In this document: piece by piece, positions 12,601 through 27,600 of the stretch
Layout: each line of letters opens with the position of its first letter
Numbering within the stretch: position 1 is the first letter of the stretch
Assembly: GCF_021155775.2 (NCBI RefSeq)
Contig: NC_060233.1
Span: forward strand, 33,635,077-33,699,076
Direction: 5' to 3'
Source: Neodiprion pinetum
Taxonomy: Eukaryota > Arthropoda > Insecta > Hymenoptera > Diprionidae
Length of the DNA: 64,000 nucleotides
Program-made: the position numbers and the translations under genes
Notes under the pieces: generated by a model
The model's input: only the letters and a program-made list of their open reading frames with translations
Told to the model about the DNA's origin: nothing
The model's database searches: none

Positions 12601-15600
12601 CGCCAACGACGGCAGTTTATGTAAGTATATATATAAGGTATATTAAGTCGATTTTCTTCTCTCGCCTCTTTAAGTAGGTACTTTCTCCTATTCTCCCCCC
12701 TCCTCATTTCTCTTAATCTTATATTTCTCCACCATTGTCCTCCCCGTAGCAATTATTACTCACCTCCAAATCAGCCCCTTTTTTTTTAATACTTTAATTA
12801 ATTTTCTGCCCCCTTTTGGTTATCAAAAATTTCTCCCTGACAGACCAACTATTTACCATCATCATCATCGTCGTCATCATCATCATTATTATCACTATTA
12901 TTGTTATGGTCATTATTTTATTAATTATTATTATTCTCATTAATTTTACCTCAACCATGAAATTGATTTATTAAACTTCACATTCCGCACTACACCTCTA
13001 GGTATGTAGTTACGTGTAATCGCAACAAAGCCGACAAGCACAACAGTCGATCGCATCTTCGCGGCGAATTTCCGCACGGAACACCTTTTCTACCTTATAT
13101 CGCTTTTCGGCCTCGCATCGATCACGACGCCCCTCCCCCCCTCTGCACGGTTTTCCCCATTTTTCCCATTTTTCCCTCATCCTGCAAAGATTAGCCCATC
13201 GCTGATCGTCTAATTCGGGTTCGCCGTGCCCCCAACAAGTTCGTAGCAATTCGATAGAAAAACTATAAACCTGTTACAGGCTACTTCGGAAGGTTCTTCC
13301 TCGAAGAGCCGCTGATTGCGTCGTGATTAAACGATTGGTATTCCGAACCAAAAAATATTGGCGATTTTTTTCTCACCTCTCAGCTCTTCCGTACGAGCGC
13401 AGCGGTGTAATTTAATCTCGGGAAGGGTAAAACGAGTAGAAAAATAGAAAAAAAAAAAAATAAAATAAAGTAAAGAAATAAAACTCGGAGAAAAACTCTG
13501 ATTATCGTTGAATTTCTCAATCTCGTTTATCTGGTAGATATGCACACGGTGGTTGTTTTTACTCGAGTTTTGCAACATCGTCATTCAGTTTGCTGAGATA
13601 ACGTCATCGGCGCATCGTTTCGTGAAAAAAAGAGAAAACTTTATTTTGGCTTTGGTAGGTCGAATGCAATGATTTTAAAATTCGATCAACTGTAGCCAAA
13701 TTTTGTTTTTCCGATCGCCGAAAAATTTGTTACAAGCGAATTGCTTACACCATCGGACACGGTTTTTAATACTAGAGATGTCGCATATAGGGGTGATTTA
13801 CTCACGTCCTCGACCTCCCATCCGTCCTTTTGCCAGAAGTAGCAACTAACGAAGGCTGCTGCGACGACGCCTAAGGGTCCGGCACCACCGAGTTCGATAG
13901 CCTCGCTTCCCAATACGGCGATTAGACCGCCGCCGAGAAGCATCAAGATTCTCAGCGGCACCATGTAGGGCTGTAATACGAAACAAAGTGATCAATAATC
14001 GCGTGCGTGACGATGACAATAAATAATAACAATGATAACAATGATCAAAAATAAATACGGTTGTACAAAAGAGAATGTTTTCAACCATAAGACGATGGTC
14101 ACACACATGGAAAACCGGAAAATGTCAGGGGGTTTTTAATTTGGTCATGGATCAAACTGAAATTATAAGTTTTTTATCACGAGAATCAGAAATGATTATT
14201 TGAGGTAACAAGTTTACTTCTTTTCGTCGAGAAAAGAAATTGGCTCAAGCTGTCTTCTTTCTACATTATACGTTTCTTCAATTCGAATTGAATTTGATCC
14301 GAACATAGAGTTAACAAGCTGAACGATTTAGGTTTTAGTAATTTACTAGAACTGGGAAAGCGTCAGGGAAAACTAGATTTCAGGTCGTAGAAAACGTGGA
14401 AATGCGATGGAATTTTATATCCCGAAAAAGTTGTGACCACCCGCGCAATCTCTCACTGAATATATTTGCACGCGCAATTTCTCATTCCCATTTATTCGAA
14501 TAGTAAATTTCCGATTGATTTTGTTTCAGTTGCAGTAAAGCTACGCGTCTGTGAATCGCCTCTGCAGTAACACCGAATACGGTAGGAAAATTAATACATG
14601 TACGGTGTATATTTATTTAGGCAGCTATTGTTTTTTCATTTTCGGAAACAGAATCGAAAAGTACTCGGTACGAGGTTCGGACAAATGTAACGCCGGGGTT
14701 ATACCTACAGGATAACGTTCAGCTGTGTACCTGCAGGACCTCGACTCTTAAGCCAGCGAATATTGCGAGGACCGCATCGCGATATATTGCGAAAGGCCGT
14801 TGGACACATTTCATTCGCGACTAATGTGTGTGTGTGCAGGATGCGTTCTGTTTCATATAAAACTCCGCCGGGTTAGATGCCTGTGTATTCTACTGCAGGT
14901 GTGAAACGATCGCCGGGAAGAAATATCGCCACGAGGCAAATATTTCGCGAAATATTAGCTCAGGTATCTCTGCACAATAATATACCCGCATATGGTCATA
15001 GATATGTCGCACGTACGTTTGTTAAACGCACCTGAAACATCATGCGTTGCACTTACTTGTACGTATTGATGTGTAAAACGAATAGACGTTGTAGGTGCGT
15101 TCACCTGTGTTTATATTATATCCATACAGGCATAAAGCTAGTCTGGCACGGACTATATATCATGCAACGATGCAATACCGCGGCTTATCTATGCTGCGTC
15201 ATAACATTCATCCATATTATATTTATATCGTTGGTACGCGTGTATGCGCGGTTACGATTCATTCGTATAGAGAGCGTTTCCAGTTCACAATCAGCGATTT
15301 CTCGTGATCTGAATTATTTTGACGTCTTTCAGGGGGATTGCGTAAAAAAAGAGATCCATTTTTTCCCTTATCTTGACACATTGAGGCAAATTTAATTTAC
15401 TATAGGTAATTATAGTAAGATCTATATCGTTACAGTAACGTCTCATATATTGCTTGATTTGAAAGAAAATGCAACTTCGCTTCATTATTGAACCAGTATA
15501 AAAACATACATCGAAGACGAATAGTAACAAACTGCACAACTAGATCGAAGTCATCGTTCTCGGAACAAATAAGGGGTACTAGATTCAAGCGAATGGACTT

Positions 15601-18600
15601 CGACAAAATCTATTTTTTTGGTTGAAGAATATATTCTACTCCGTGTGCGGACAGCAGCGAGAGAAAAGTAATCCCCCCCATAAATTACAGGCGTGGTCCT
15701 CGTAACACTTTCGACAGCTCCGATACCCAGCTGGCGTGTAACGAAGATTAGCTACGTAACCCTTTGCAGAGCAGAGACGAAAAGTTCGTCACTTTTATGC
15801 CTCGCCTCGCCGCCCCGAAATATCCCTGGGGCACCGATTCGGCCGCGGCAATCGCGACCCTCGAACAGATAACCGAGCTACTCGATGAACCTGGAGAGCT
15901 CGGGGAGTTCGGCAAGAAAGGAAAGGGAGGCTTATCGACTCCCGCGGGATTAAACCGCGTTCAATTAGCTCGGGGATTACGCGGCTGAAAATGATTATTT
16001 TCAAAAAATTTCACTCCCGAAAAATTCTCTTACGCTTCAACTTTCGAGGCAGCTTTTCAAGTTTGCTAGAATTTTTCGCGGTCCAAGTCCCGTTCTAGCT
16101 GTAAAATCTGTCAGGGTTGATCGAATTTTCGGTGTATAGAAATTTTTTAATTTCAAACTTTCGAGAATTATTGAAAATGTTGAAAAATCTTTTAAACTCT
16201 GTTCACTAGAATTTTCCGACGACTTGCCATCGATAGGAAATAATTAGACCGATTTGCGTGTTGAAAAATTGTTTGGCTTCAGTTTTTTTTTTTTTTTTTT
16301 TTTTTTCCTGCCAGCTTTTTAATCGAGATCGTCTTCTCTCCGGATTCCCGATCGCGAAACTATTGAGCCTCGATTTCGGCCTTCAAAATATGCCCGAATT
16401 GGCATTTCGCAAGGTTTTTTTTTTATCATCCAAATGCTAATGATCCAATTTGCGCTCGTTAGCTTGCATAAATAATGCGGTATAGATCTATGATGGTTAT
16501 ATAGAGCCGGGTGATAAGCAGGCCCTAATCTATCCCACGTGGATGCTTTACCCGTAGGATACTCGAAGCGGTTATGGGTATCCCGGTGAATAGATGCACT
16601 TACGATTAGACAAATTTCGGCCCACGATCAGTTTAGCCGGGATTCCAGCCGCGAGGTACTCGTCCAATTATTGATTGTTGCTCCGGAGTTGGTCGTGAGG
16701 TTAGCCGCGAAATCGTTGTGGGCGCGTGGAATATTCTAGTTTCCTCTCAATTTAACTCTCAAGGTTGGTATGTATTGCATCCACTTACCGCAACGCGTGC
16801 ATTATACGGCATAAATTTATCATTTTCGATTCGTGTTCACTTTTTTCACCGAAAATCATTTCAAAAATATTCCTTTCTGCAATTTTTCAAATTTTTACGT
16901 CCCCCTTTTTTTCCAACGGAACGAACTTGGCGAGGCAAAATAAGCGTCAATTATATCCGAGAAATCCTTATCTCTGTGCCGTTAATATAACGTGCAATAA
17001 ATTTATACAATCCGGGGATAATAATGTGCGGGTTTATTTTTGAACCGTGATGTTTCGAACTCGTGATGCTTCGAACTTTTTTTTTTTTTTTTTTTTCATT
17101 ATATTTTTATCATTGGGTACACTTGCAATTACCTGCAGCAGTGCGCTTTAATCTCTTTGGATTATTCCTATTAGCACTTCGGTCACGAGTGACGGAAAGC
17201 TCGTAATCCCCTGAAATAACATAATGCCGTTGCGACATTAACTCCGTTGGTAATTAGTCAGGAAGAGGAGAGAAAAAAGGGAAGCGATGGAAATATTGAC
17301 AGGCCCGTTTACTTTGTCAGCAGCTTATCGCTGCGTTGAAAGTCACGATTGTAAATTGTAATTCATAAAAAGATTATTTATAATTGCGCAATATCTTAGG
17401 TACGATTTTGATTGTTTTTAATTGGCTTGTTAATATCTTCTTTGTACTATCAAATCACGAGTTCGAAACTACGTGCGTGCCATCGTTATCTGCTAAAATT
17501 TCCCAATGATAAATCTTATAATCAAATCGTATATTCATAGCTAAGAAACGATTTATACTTTTTTCGAAACTGCGTTCAGGTTCCTTATTCTGATTCGTAC
17601 AGATATTTTCAGAAACAATATTCTGGAATAATTTTCGTCCGCCGTTCGATTAAAATGAATAAAAAATGGTCTTTAGGATGATTTGCGAATCTATAATCCG
17701 GCTCTCTGATGAACTTGTATCAGCGTAAATGTTGCACAGAATATGTTGTACCAAATCGGTTGTACAGAAATATTTTCCTACAGAAAGGAATTCGAGATTC
17801 GCATCGGAAATAATCCTGCATGGTTTATTGTCCAGAAAAATATTCTGTAGAACAATTCTTCTATAGAATAATTCATGCAGGTTTAGTTCTGGTGTGAATT
17901 TCAAATTCGTTTCTGTAGGAAAATATCCTGTAGAAAAATGTTTCTGTAAAAACGAGTCTGTAGAATATTTGCTCTGTGGAACTGATTTCGGTAAAATCGA
18001 ATCCCATTTGACAAGATGTATATTTGAAGATGAAGCGAAGCTGTTTAACGCAACAATTATTGAGCATAGTTTCTCTATTGAATCGATCATCCCCACGTTA
18101 CGTCAGTATCATTGATAATGATGAGTAAATATTTTTTTTCCTTGGTTCAATTCAAAAATAAAAAATGATTCAGCTGCACGACTTAAAGTTTGAAAAAATT
18201 TTTCCACCGACGTTTTTTCTGTACAACGAAGCGCATTATTTTTAACAGCGAGTAAAACGAAACTCAATTACATAAAATTTCCTTTGAAATTGGAATATTA
18301 TTATACCCACGATATTCGTATTTCATTTAATCCAATTTTTTCTCCCTCAATTTTACACCCATACATATTTATAGCCACGAATGTCCAGCGATCAAAGAAT
18401 CGCCCTCTTTATTGCAAATTTCGGATTTCTCGGTTATTCACAGCCGTCGATACGCCGAAGCAATTAAAATTTTCACCAAAATTAAAGCCCTTTACATACC
18501 TCTTGTGCACAGAGAAAACGGAACGCTAAATTATAGGAAATGTACGTTGGTTATTTCTAACATGTAATTACAGTTGTAATGGTTTTTCTCTCTCGTTTCG

Positions 18601-21600
18601 GCAAAAAACTTGCAATCGCGCCTGAAGCACTGCGGGTGTCGCTGCGGTAAAATGCAGCCCTGCAGCCTCAGGATTGTCCAATATATGAAACTGGGGAGAT
18701 AATTCGAAAAATTCGACGTTGCACACGTATAGAAAAGTATGAGAAGAATAGATCTGTAAGAAGAAAAAATTCACTATGCGTACAGGAATTAAAAGAAACG
18801 AAATTAATTGTTAATTTAACAACACTTGTGTTCTCTATTTTGAATTTATTTACTTTTCTTTGGGTTTTTTATTTTCTGAAAAAGCTGAAAGACTTCACAT
18901 CTGTGTTTGAAATTTTCGATTATCATCACTCGGCAGGTGAATTAATTGAGTCTATCAATTACTCCGGTGGTCTCTGAGACATGAAATAAATTCGTTTCTA
19001 GGATGAATAACAAGGATTTTCTCCAAATTATATACTTCTGTTATAATAACAGAAACCTCAGCTTTTCAAGGGGGTTTGATAGTGGAAACTGTTGACCTTG
19101 CGAAGCGACGAATCGTATGTATGACAGAATTTAATGTACTACCGAATATCCGACATTGAATCTTTGGTTTAACGTGAACTGAAATTGAAAATCGAGAGTA
19201 ACGATACGTTGCGACTTATTTTTTATTACGGTAAATTAACATTACAAGAGTGTATTTTGATTCGTGAAATCGTTAAATCTGGCAATCGTTTAGAAACATA
19301 AGAACGACGCTTACGATTGATTAATTTCCGATCCGTCAGAGTCTCTTCGAAGATTCCCGTTATACTAAAAATCGACGAGACCTGATCACGCGATCGTTGA
19401 AAAATCCGGACTACAGCGCGTAACAGATTCGAAACGGAAGTTGAATAACCGAGGATCCAAAGAACGAAGTAACGAGTAAAGAGGATTCCGGCGTCAGCCT
19501 GTTGCCGAATTTTATTTATTCGGTTTCCGTTCGTCGAGCCGCGGAGTCCAACCAGTCAGTTTAATTTTCCCGCTGCGTTCCCGGAACCATAGAAAAGTCC
19601 AAGAAGAGGAAGAGAGAGAAAGGAGAGACGCGTCGGTCGGCCCGCCGTTATTGCCCGTAGAGATTGACTGCTGCCACCTTATATTGTGAGGAATTCCCCG
19701 GCATTATTGCTTTTTATGGTAAATTCTTTCGGCAAGCGCACGCGCCCACTAAAATCGAACAGAGTGGCTCGAGTCTGCGGAGTTTTCAGAGTATTTTTCT
19801 TTTTCTTTTCTTTTTACCCTCGGAGTTTCTGTTCTCTCTGTTGTTATTTTTTTTTTATTTTTTCCCCTAGTCCCTGTTATTATTTTCGTTTTTTATTCAG
19901 CCAAGTTAAAGCCGTTTGCCAAACTGCGCACCTACCTTCCAGCAAAAATTTATCGCATACGATGGTGTATTATCATGTTTCACCCGAAATCGCTTATTCC
20001 CTTTCTCATTTATCATACCACGCGCTCCTCGTCTCCGGCGAACAACATTTACAGACCCCCGCAAGTACACGGTGATATTGTACATGGACGTGTGTGTGTT
20101 TCTACGGATGAAAAGCGAGTAAAAAAAAAAAAAAATAAAACATTCCTCGCTACTCAAACCGAGAGAAAAAAATCTGCTGCTGCAGTACTGTACGATATTA
20201 AGGTACAACATTCGTTGGATTCGCGGCTATTTTTGCAACGGGGAGCTCGATTGATGTAACAATGTACAGATTTCGTCGGCATGGCGCTGCTGTTTGTTTT
20301 TTTTTTTTTTTTTTTTCCAAAACTTTGGATTCGTGTTTTACTCGTCTGTTAGAAATTTAGTGATAAAAATTCTCTACCAAAATAACATCAGAAATTATAA
20401 TACTGTGAAATCAAAGAATCACGAATTAGAGCTATCGTCATTTTGTAAAGAATTTTTGGCGAAGTATAGTCAAGTTTCTTTCTTTTTTTTCTTAATGAAG
20501 TAATGCGAAATCTCAGGAAGTTCTAGGCTATTAGTCTTTGAAGTCTTAATTCGGAAGGAAAAATTCACGCAGAGAAATTGGGAAATTTATAAATCACTTT
20601 GGTTTATTTATTTTTTTTTTTTTTTCGCAGCATGTAAGGGACCTCACCGAATCGTTTCCTTGATCGTGACGCAATGCGCTCGTAAAAACTTATCTTAGTA
20701 TTCCGTATGCGGGGATATACAGTCGGTCGGCATTTATACATGTATATTATTGTATATAGCTGTTTCTCTGAAGGAACGACGCGACGAATTCCTGATCAAT
20801 TGGCTCCTGCTCTATAATCAGCTGTTAGTCATACGTATAGTCATCCCGGCCCTTGTACCGCACGATCCGCATTCAATCGACCCTAAAATTAAACTCATAC
20901 CCTGCTCATCCCCGCCCGAGTTTACGAATATATGTAGGAGCCGATTAATAACGAATCAAATCATTACGAAATTAAAACGCTGCACGTTGAGGCCACTTTT
21001 TCTTAGTTCCAATACCTGTATTGGCGAACCAAACATTCGAGGGCTCCAAAATTTGCGACAAAGTAGCGAACACCGTGTTACATAATTGCAAGTCACGTTT
21101 TTAGTGCTTTTGACATCTCCGAGGATAAATGTATGATCTCTGCGGTAAACGATCGTTATTTTTAAATGCGTTATCTTGACGGTGATTCACCGGTGTCTTC
21201 GGGCATCGTATCGAATATAAATATCCAACTATTGGTTAAAAGATGTGATAAATAATGGATCGTGCACTCGTGGGATTGGAGCCTCAATGATGTACCACTG
21301 ATTTGACGAGTATACTACCAGTTCGTTCAGAACTTGAAAACGGAAATTACTTCACTGCAGAGGTACCACGGACCGCGGTACTTTTCCCGTATTTGTTTCG
21401 CGGCGTCCAAAGCGTGGTGCAATATTCAAATTTCACGTCGAATTGCCTCCTGTCTTTGGCAACCATCCCCGAGGATAGATATTGAAATGAATACGTGAAA
21501 TCAGATATGAACCGGGAGGATTTCCCCACTTTCTACCGATCTCCGTAAACACGTACACACCTACGTACGTGGTGTAAGATTTTGTAAAGGCAAATATTTG

Positions 21601-24600
21601 CCGGGCAAACGAAATGTTTCCACAAACGTTTAAGCGTTACAAGTTTGCTCTGTATGCGACCGGAGGGCAACATAGAGATGGAACGTTGGATGTAGATCGA
21701 GTCACGGGCGAACCGTTCGAGATTAGCAATTAATTGACTTCTGGTGTCAGTTTAAAAGAAGACCCCGTGAGTATGCCGATATAAATGTAGGCCTGAGATA
21801 CCCATACCCGAAAAGAGATCGACGTGTATAAGAGTATAAACGAATAAACAAAGCTGATGCGATAAACTGGAGTACATGGTTGTTACGTGCATATAAGTCT
21901 CACAGCATACGTATATATATATATATATATATCTTCGTTTTATGTACGTATAAGTGTAAGCATGTGGTCAATTAACACCGCCATCGCCATGTGACTTCTC
22001 GGACCGGGTGTAAAACGAGTTGGCGTGACACATCGATAGGCATGAAATTTGTCACATGACGACAGTCGTAATGCGTGTATCAACAATATTCTCCGGTCCA
22101 CGTGACTCGCGTAACGTCGAAGTATTTTTATTTTTTATATTCTCCTTGTATCCAGATACTAATCAAAGTCGAGTCGGGCATCGAAGCGTTGCTGAAGCGT
22201 TACTCTCACGAAAAATACAACAACGCCTCGTTTCGCGTTTTCCTACGCGACCGGGTGTCGATCTTTACGAAACGATGGTATCGAGTTAAAGAAAATCGCC
22301 CCCGTCCAGTTTCATCGACGCGGATACCACTTTTGTCTCGTCTTTCTTTTTCAGGCTTGACACTCCGAGGCTGTCACGCGGTTGAATTTCATTCATTGAA
22401 ATTGATCGAATAAAAACACCGCTGCTCCATTGCGGACGGTTGTGTGCGACACGTTATATTCCTCGCTGAGCAGTCACGTTGTCCTTAACCAGCCGGACCA
22501 CGTGCCGACGATTCTAATTGTAAGCGACGGGTGGAAATTCCAATCTCAGTACTCACGTCGTTTTTCTCCGGTACATACTTAGCGAGGAAACCCCAGAGGA
22601 TGCCGAAACCGATACCACCGCAGATCGAAATCGGTCCCTGCAAAATTTGGTACCACAACGCGTCGTTCGAGAACATGATGCTCTTTATGATTCCAAAGAT
22701 GGCGACCGAGGCCGCGTCGTCCACGCCAGCGATGGCGATCACCAGGGTTGGTATCCCCTGAAAGGAAAGAGACATTAAAAAAGCCATTATCAAAATCGAA
22801 ATCTAATTAAAACGAACCTGGCTCGGGCTTACTGTGAGAGTAAAAACGAAGGGGAACCGCGTGACTGACCGTTCGTCGAAGGAGGGAAGAGCGAATCGTC
22901 AGCAGAGTCTCGTGACCGAAGCCGAGGGAGTTGAGGGGTCAGTCGAGTCAATTGGTATTTGTCACGTTGCTTAGGTCGGGCCCAGATTAGGTTAGGTTAG
23001 GTTAGTTCTAAACTAGGGTCACGCCTATGGAAGCTTAGTCGGAGCGATTAATTTCAGCCCTGAAGCTTTCATCGGTGTAATTATTCCGCTGCGCACTCGC
23101 CGTCGGCTTAACCGCCGTGGTAAATAGATCAATGAACGCGATTAACTCTCAACTTTGTCGAATTCACACCCAGGGTATATTTTCATCGTAGGGAAATATT
23201 TAACCTCTGACAGGCAATGAGGGTAAAATTCTCACTCCGCCCCCCCTCCGGAAATCTTGTACTCTTCGAGCAGACTTTAAGGATTTTGAACCCATTCAAC
23301 CTTCATTTTTATTTGTTTAGTTCAACTTGATTACTTTGACAATACAACCATTCTGTGCGGAATTGTTTCAACTTCGGTTTAAAAATAAAAATCTAGATAG
23401 CTATACTAGAAGTTGAGATATTTGAAATTAATTTCCACTGGGTATTTCTTACACTCGTTGTCACGTCCGTACCTCATAAGGTTTGGATGTTTGCCTGTCA
23501 GGGATTAAGTAAACATAACGTCCCAGCAGGTCCACCTTACGTACGAGTTATTTGATATATTTCGATTAGTAAATATGAAACAAATTATTGTAATTTTTAC
23601 ATTTACATTGTCAAATCAATATTTAATTTGTACTTTGTATTTTTTTCTTTTTTCACTTACTAGTATATTAAAAAATGGTTAAATCAACCCAAAAATTTTA
23701 GTGGACCTGGTGGAATATTTTTTTTTTCTAATCGTGTGGTGACATCGATTTTACGTTTTTAGAATTTTCAAATTTGTCGACACGTTCTCACCGGCCGAAA
23801 AAATTCTTGAGAAAAGACAGACACTCGGTTTCGAATGATTTTCAAAATTCTCTCGTTACCTCCGGACTCGTGAAATTGTCGTTAACCTCGATCGACCCGA
23901 TTTTTTTCAACATCCTTATAAACCCGTGTCGCTAAGGTACAGATAAAACCTCGGTGAACATTAATCGAGAAACTAACGAGAACGTTCCAATCACGTATCG
24001 ATTATCGAAAGACGAATGTGATTCACACGCTGGTTTCAATGCCGACACATAATGAGAAGGAGTCTTCAGGACAACATTGAGTCTGAATATCGCTGTGTGA
24101 CGCGATACGGTACGAACGATTTGAATAAATATTGCCGCATCTCCTCGGTACGATAATTAGCCTTTGGTTTTCAATGCCTGCGAAAAGTGAGATAGGATGG
24201 GAGGAAGGGGAATGGGAAGGGGGCGGTCAGAACAACATATATTTATATTCCAATTATTGATCCTCGATATTCGCACCTTCGCAACGCCGTATCCTTTTAC
24301 TCTGAGCCTGAAGAGGCAGGGAACGACCACCGCCGGTGATACAGCGGCTATTATGCTCCCAAGGAGTAGTCCCCACACCCATGGAAGACCCATGAAATAC
24401 TTGGACGCCACCGCCATCACGCCAGCCTCGACGACCCACGGTATCAAACCTATCTTCGGCACCGTGATTCGCAAACGCTTCAGCGCCTCCGGGTCCAGGT
24501 CTAATCCTGCTCTCGTCAGGATTATAACCAGCGCGAACTTCCTGCGGGAAAAAAAGAGAAACAGGATTGTATCACGCGTGTATCCGGTATGTATAATCCT

Positions 24601-27600
24601 GGGAAAGAGCGGGCGAGGCTTCGTCGGAATCATTTTACCGAACTGACAATAAGTGAGCTAGCTACTTTTTATTCGGATGTCTCGGCTGTCGTAAGGATCC
24701 GTTTTCATTGCTGCTCGAAAAAGAAAGCTGCGATTTCTTGTTGCTAATATGTGTAATTTGCCAGCAATGATTACTGAGTTCACGCGTTAAATGCTTTTTT
24801 CTTAAACGAAATTAACGGAGGAACTCAGAAATTCAAATCGGCCGTGCAATTGACTTGCGATTTAAGTCTGCCGAGAATTGGTCATTTCGTTATTGCTCAC
24901 AATCCTGCGCAACGCGTAACTCAATTCCGATTCATTTGTAAAACGAGTATCTTGAGAAAATATAAATCGACCCTTTGTTATATAAAGTGAATACCTCGTC
25001 GAATTATTCCGCTGCGATCAAATGATCGTTATAAATACGTACGTCGGCAAAATTTCAGATTGATGCGGAGCATCGTTTTAAGATAAAATCTTATCGTCGA
25101 TCATATTACCGCTAAACAGCATCGTAGTCTTCGATCTGTACATTAAATCCAAGCACTTATTTTACAACTAGGATTGGAACGATAAGCGGTTATTAAATTT
25201 GATTACAATACGATAGTCGATAATAATTGGTCACGAGTTTTTATTGCCAGTGTTTCGGTGCCTCGGGTCTCGTGATTTTTTATCGGACTCGGCAATACGA
25301 AGTTTCTTCTCCTCAACTTTTTCTCGCTAATAACTTTTCCTCGCCTCACCCCTCGTACATCTCGAAATATAATTTTCAGACGCGTTATACAGTCGCAGTT
25401 GGTTGGAATTATTCTTGTTATTAATCGTTATTGTTATTATATTCTCGTTAACGGGGCGTCGTCACGCGAAACCGATCAACAAATGAAATGTAAATTTGTT
25501 AAGAGAACGGGCAATTATTGTCAACAGCGGCCGATTCAACTAGGTTAAGTAACTTTGAACGCGTCACTGCGAGCTCACACGTTTAAGGTCGTTAAGTGCA
25601 ATGTATGGACAATAATTAGAGTATATTCGTTGTTTTCACTTTGTTTCTCATTTCAAACGAAAACAAGAAGCCTCTTCTTCTGTTTCTTTCGCTATGCATA
25701 ACAGCCCGAAACCGATTTTTTTCAACTCCGTGAAAGAGGCAATTCAGCTGCTTCGTAATATCTCAATCTGTCTGCACTATTTTATGGACATGCGTGTGAG
25801 GCATTCCACACCAAACCGACCTACGTACGACTCTCATTATCGAACATTTTTTTTTTATTCTCAAGTGTGGTGCAGACTGTATAAAAAAAAATATCTTTCA
25901 CCGGGTTTTAGATTTTTGGTACCGAAGGTTTCATTTTTATTGGTCTCAAAAACACGAAAACTCAATTTTCGAATGAATAGCCCCAATCGATTGGCTTCAA
26001 ACTTTTCTCATGAATCCTGCGGTAAAAAACGAAAATTCTGAAACCGAGATGAAAGCGGGCAAGCTTTCGGTTCAGAACCTGCAGGCGAAACAAGTAGTTG
26101 AAAAGTGAGAAAAAAAAAAACTGTGAAATTTATATTTAATTCGATTTTTCTCACTTTTTAATTACTTGTTTCGCTTGTAGCTTCTGAACTAAAAGCTTGC
26201 CCATTTCTATCTCAGTCTCAGAAATTTCCTTTTTTAACAAAGAATTCACGGGAAAAATTCAAATTCATTAAAAGCTATCCATTCGAAAATCGAATTTTTC
26301 TCATTTCGGCAGCAGTAAAAATCGAACCGGTAGTTTAAAAAATCTAAAACTTAGTGAAAGACGAATTTTTTAAATTCTCTAGACTATAATATATTCAAAA
26401 ATAAATAAAATCGTTGATCGTGAGAGTCAGAAGTCGGTCGGTTTGGGGTGGAATGACTCATGTAAATAAATAGAGGGAGCGTATCGTTCGGTATTATCTA
26501 ATCGCGTAAGTTAAGTACCATTTAGTTCAATCAGTGTAGATCAATGATGGAGCTACTAGCGTGAAACTGATTGTCAGTTCTTGGCTGCCCGACATTTAAT
26601 TAGGGAATTGTTTCGCGCTCGCTTGAATCCCACCTCCACCGGCATTACTGTAATCTTATCTGACGCCTGACTATCCGTTTATAGCAATTCCAACTCGTAA
26701 TTCCTCTTCAATCTTCACAAAATGTAGGAATACCCATACATGTTTATGCACCGAATTTGGTTACCCAGTTTATCTAAAAAAAAAGTAACAATCGATATAC
26801 GGACCGAGGACCCTTGTGATCAATTACTTCTTGTATAAATGTATTAAAATACTTGACGGTCGTCGGTTTGAAATCGTCGATAGAAGCTTACGGACGAAAA
26901 TCGAAAGTGACATATTGTTTTTATTATCTAATGGATTTGTTCCACCTTTTATCTTGCCTGCCGGTACAATAATTTACGATGGGCAAAGATTTACAACCGA
27001 TATCTTGGAACATATTTTCTTATCGTTCCAGCCTTTCAAAGATCTTTACCTGCAAATTGAATTTCCGGTACAAGTATTTTCTCCGAGTATAAGCTAACAT
27101 GTGACATTGCGTCGTGCAATTTTTTACACTATTTAAAATTTGAATTTATATTGCGAAACAACGTTTCGTACACCTGCCATGTTTTTAATTTAATCAAAAT
27201 CGATGTACTAAAAATTGTAAATTTGTTAATTTTTTAATTTGTAATTATCTACGAGGTAACAAAGTTCTAAGCGCCCGTGCCGTCGACCACTTTTTTAATT
27301 TACGACCCTAATTAGTCTGCAATTATTACTGATGAAGTTCTCAAGCATAAGTAATTAATTAAAACGTGCTAATATTTACACTTAATCCAACTGCCGAATT
27401 TTGTACTGAAAAAAATATATTCACAGTTCCAATTATATATGCTCTATACGTGAAAGTTGCCTCTCTCTCTCTCTCTCTCTCTTTTTCTCTCTTTCCCGAG
27501 TAACCGGCGGATAAAAAATCGTTCGTGAACACCGACCTGCAGAGCGCGGACTAGAATCGAGGACAGAATGAATATTTATCGCACCCTGAACGGTGAGTTG

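Larger units (their letters stand above)
9659..13805 (-). other. Nha intron 5
   Basis: AT-rich intron holding a foldback element (9825-10372), two 14-base G runs (11886-11899 and 12387-12400), TA/TACG simple sequence (about 12478-12560) and ATC/ATT triplets (about 12860-12945). No exon was recognised. Confidence 0.6.
13971..22556 (-). other. Nha intron 4 (8.6 kb)
   Basis: The largest antiporter intron. It holds a GGTCACA-type repeat copy (14098-14438), a shorter inverted repeat (17740-17960), long T runs (16280-16306, 17079-17096, 20297-20316) and a TA microsatellite (21911-21932). A GC-richer open stretch at 15764-15988 is not supported as a gene. Confidence 0.6.

Noticed and set aside
26816..27097. 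93-residue plus-strand ORF
   Set aside because: No homology recognised, AT-rich and intronic, with nothing beyond an open frame.
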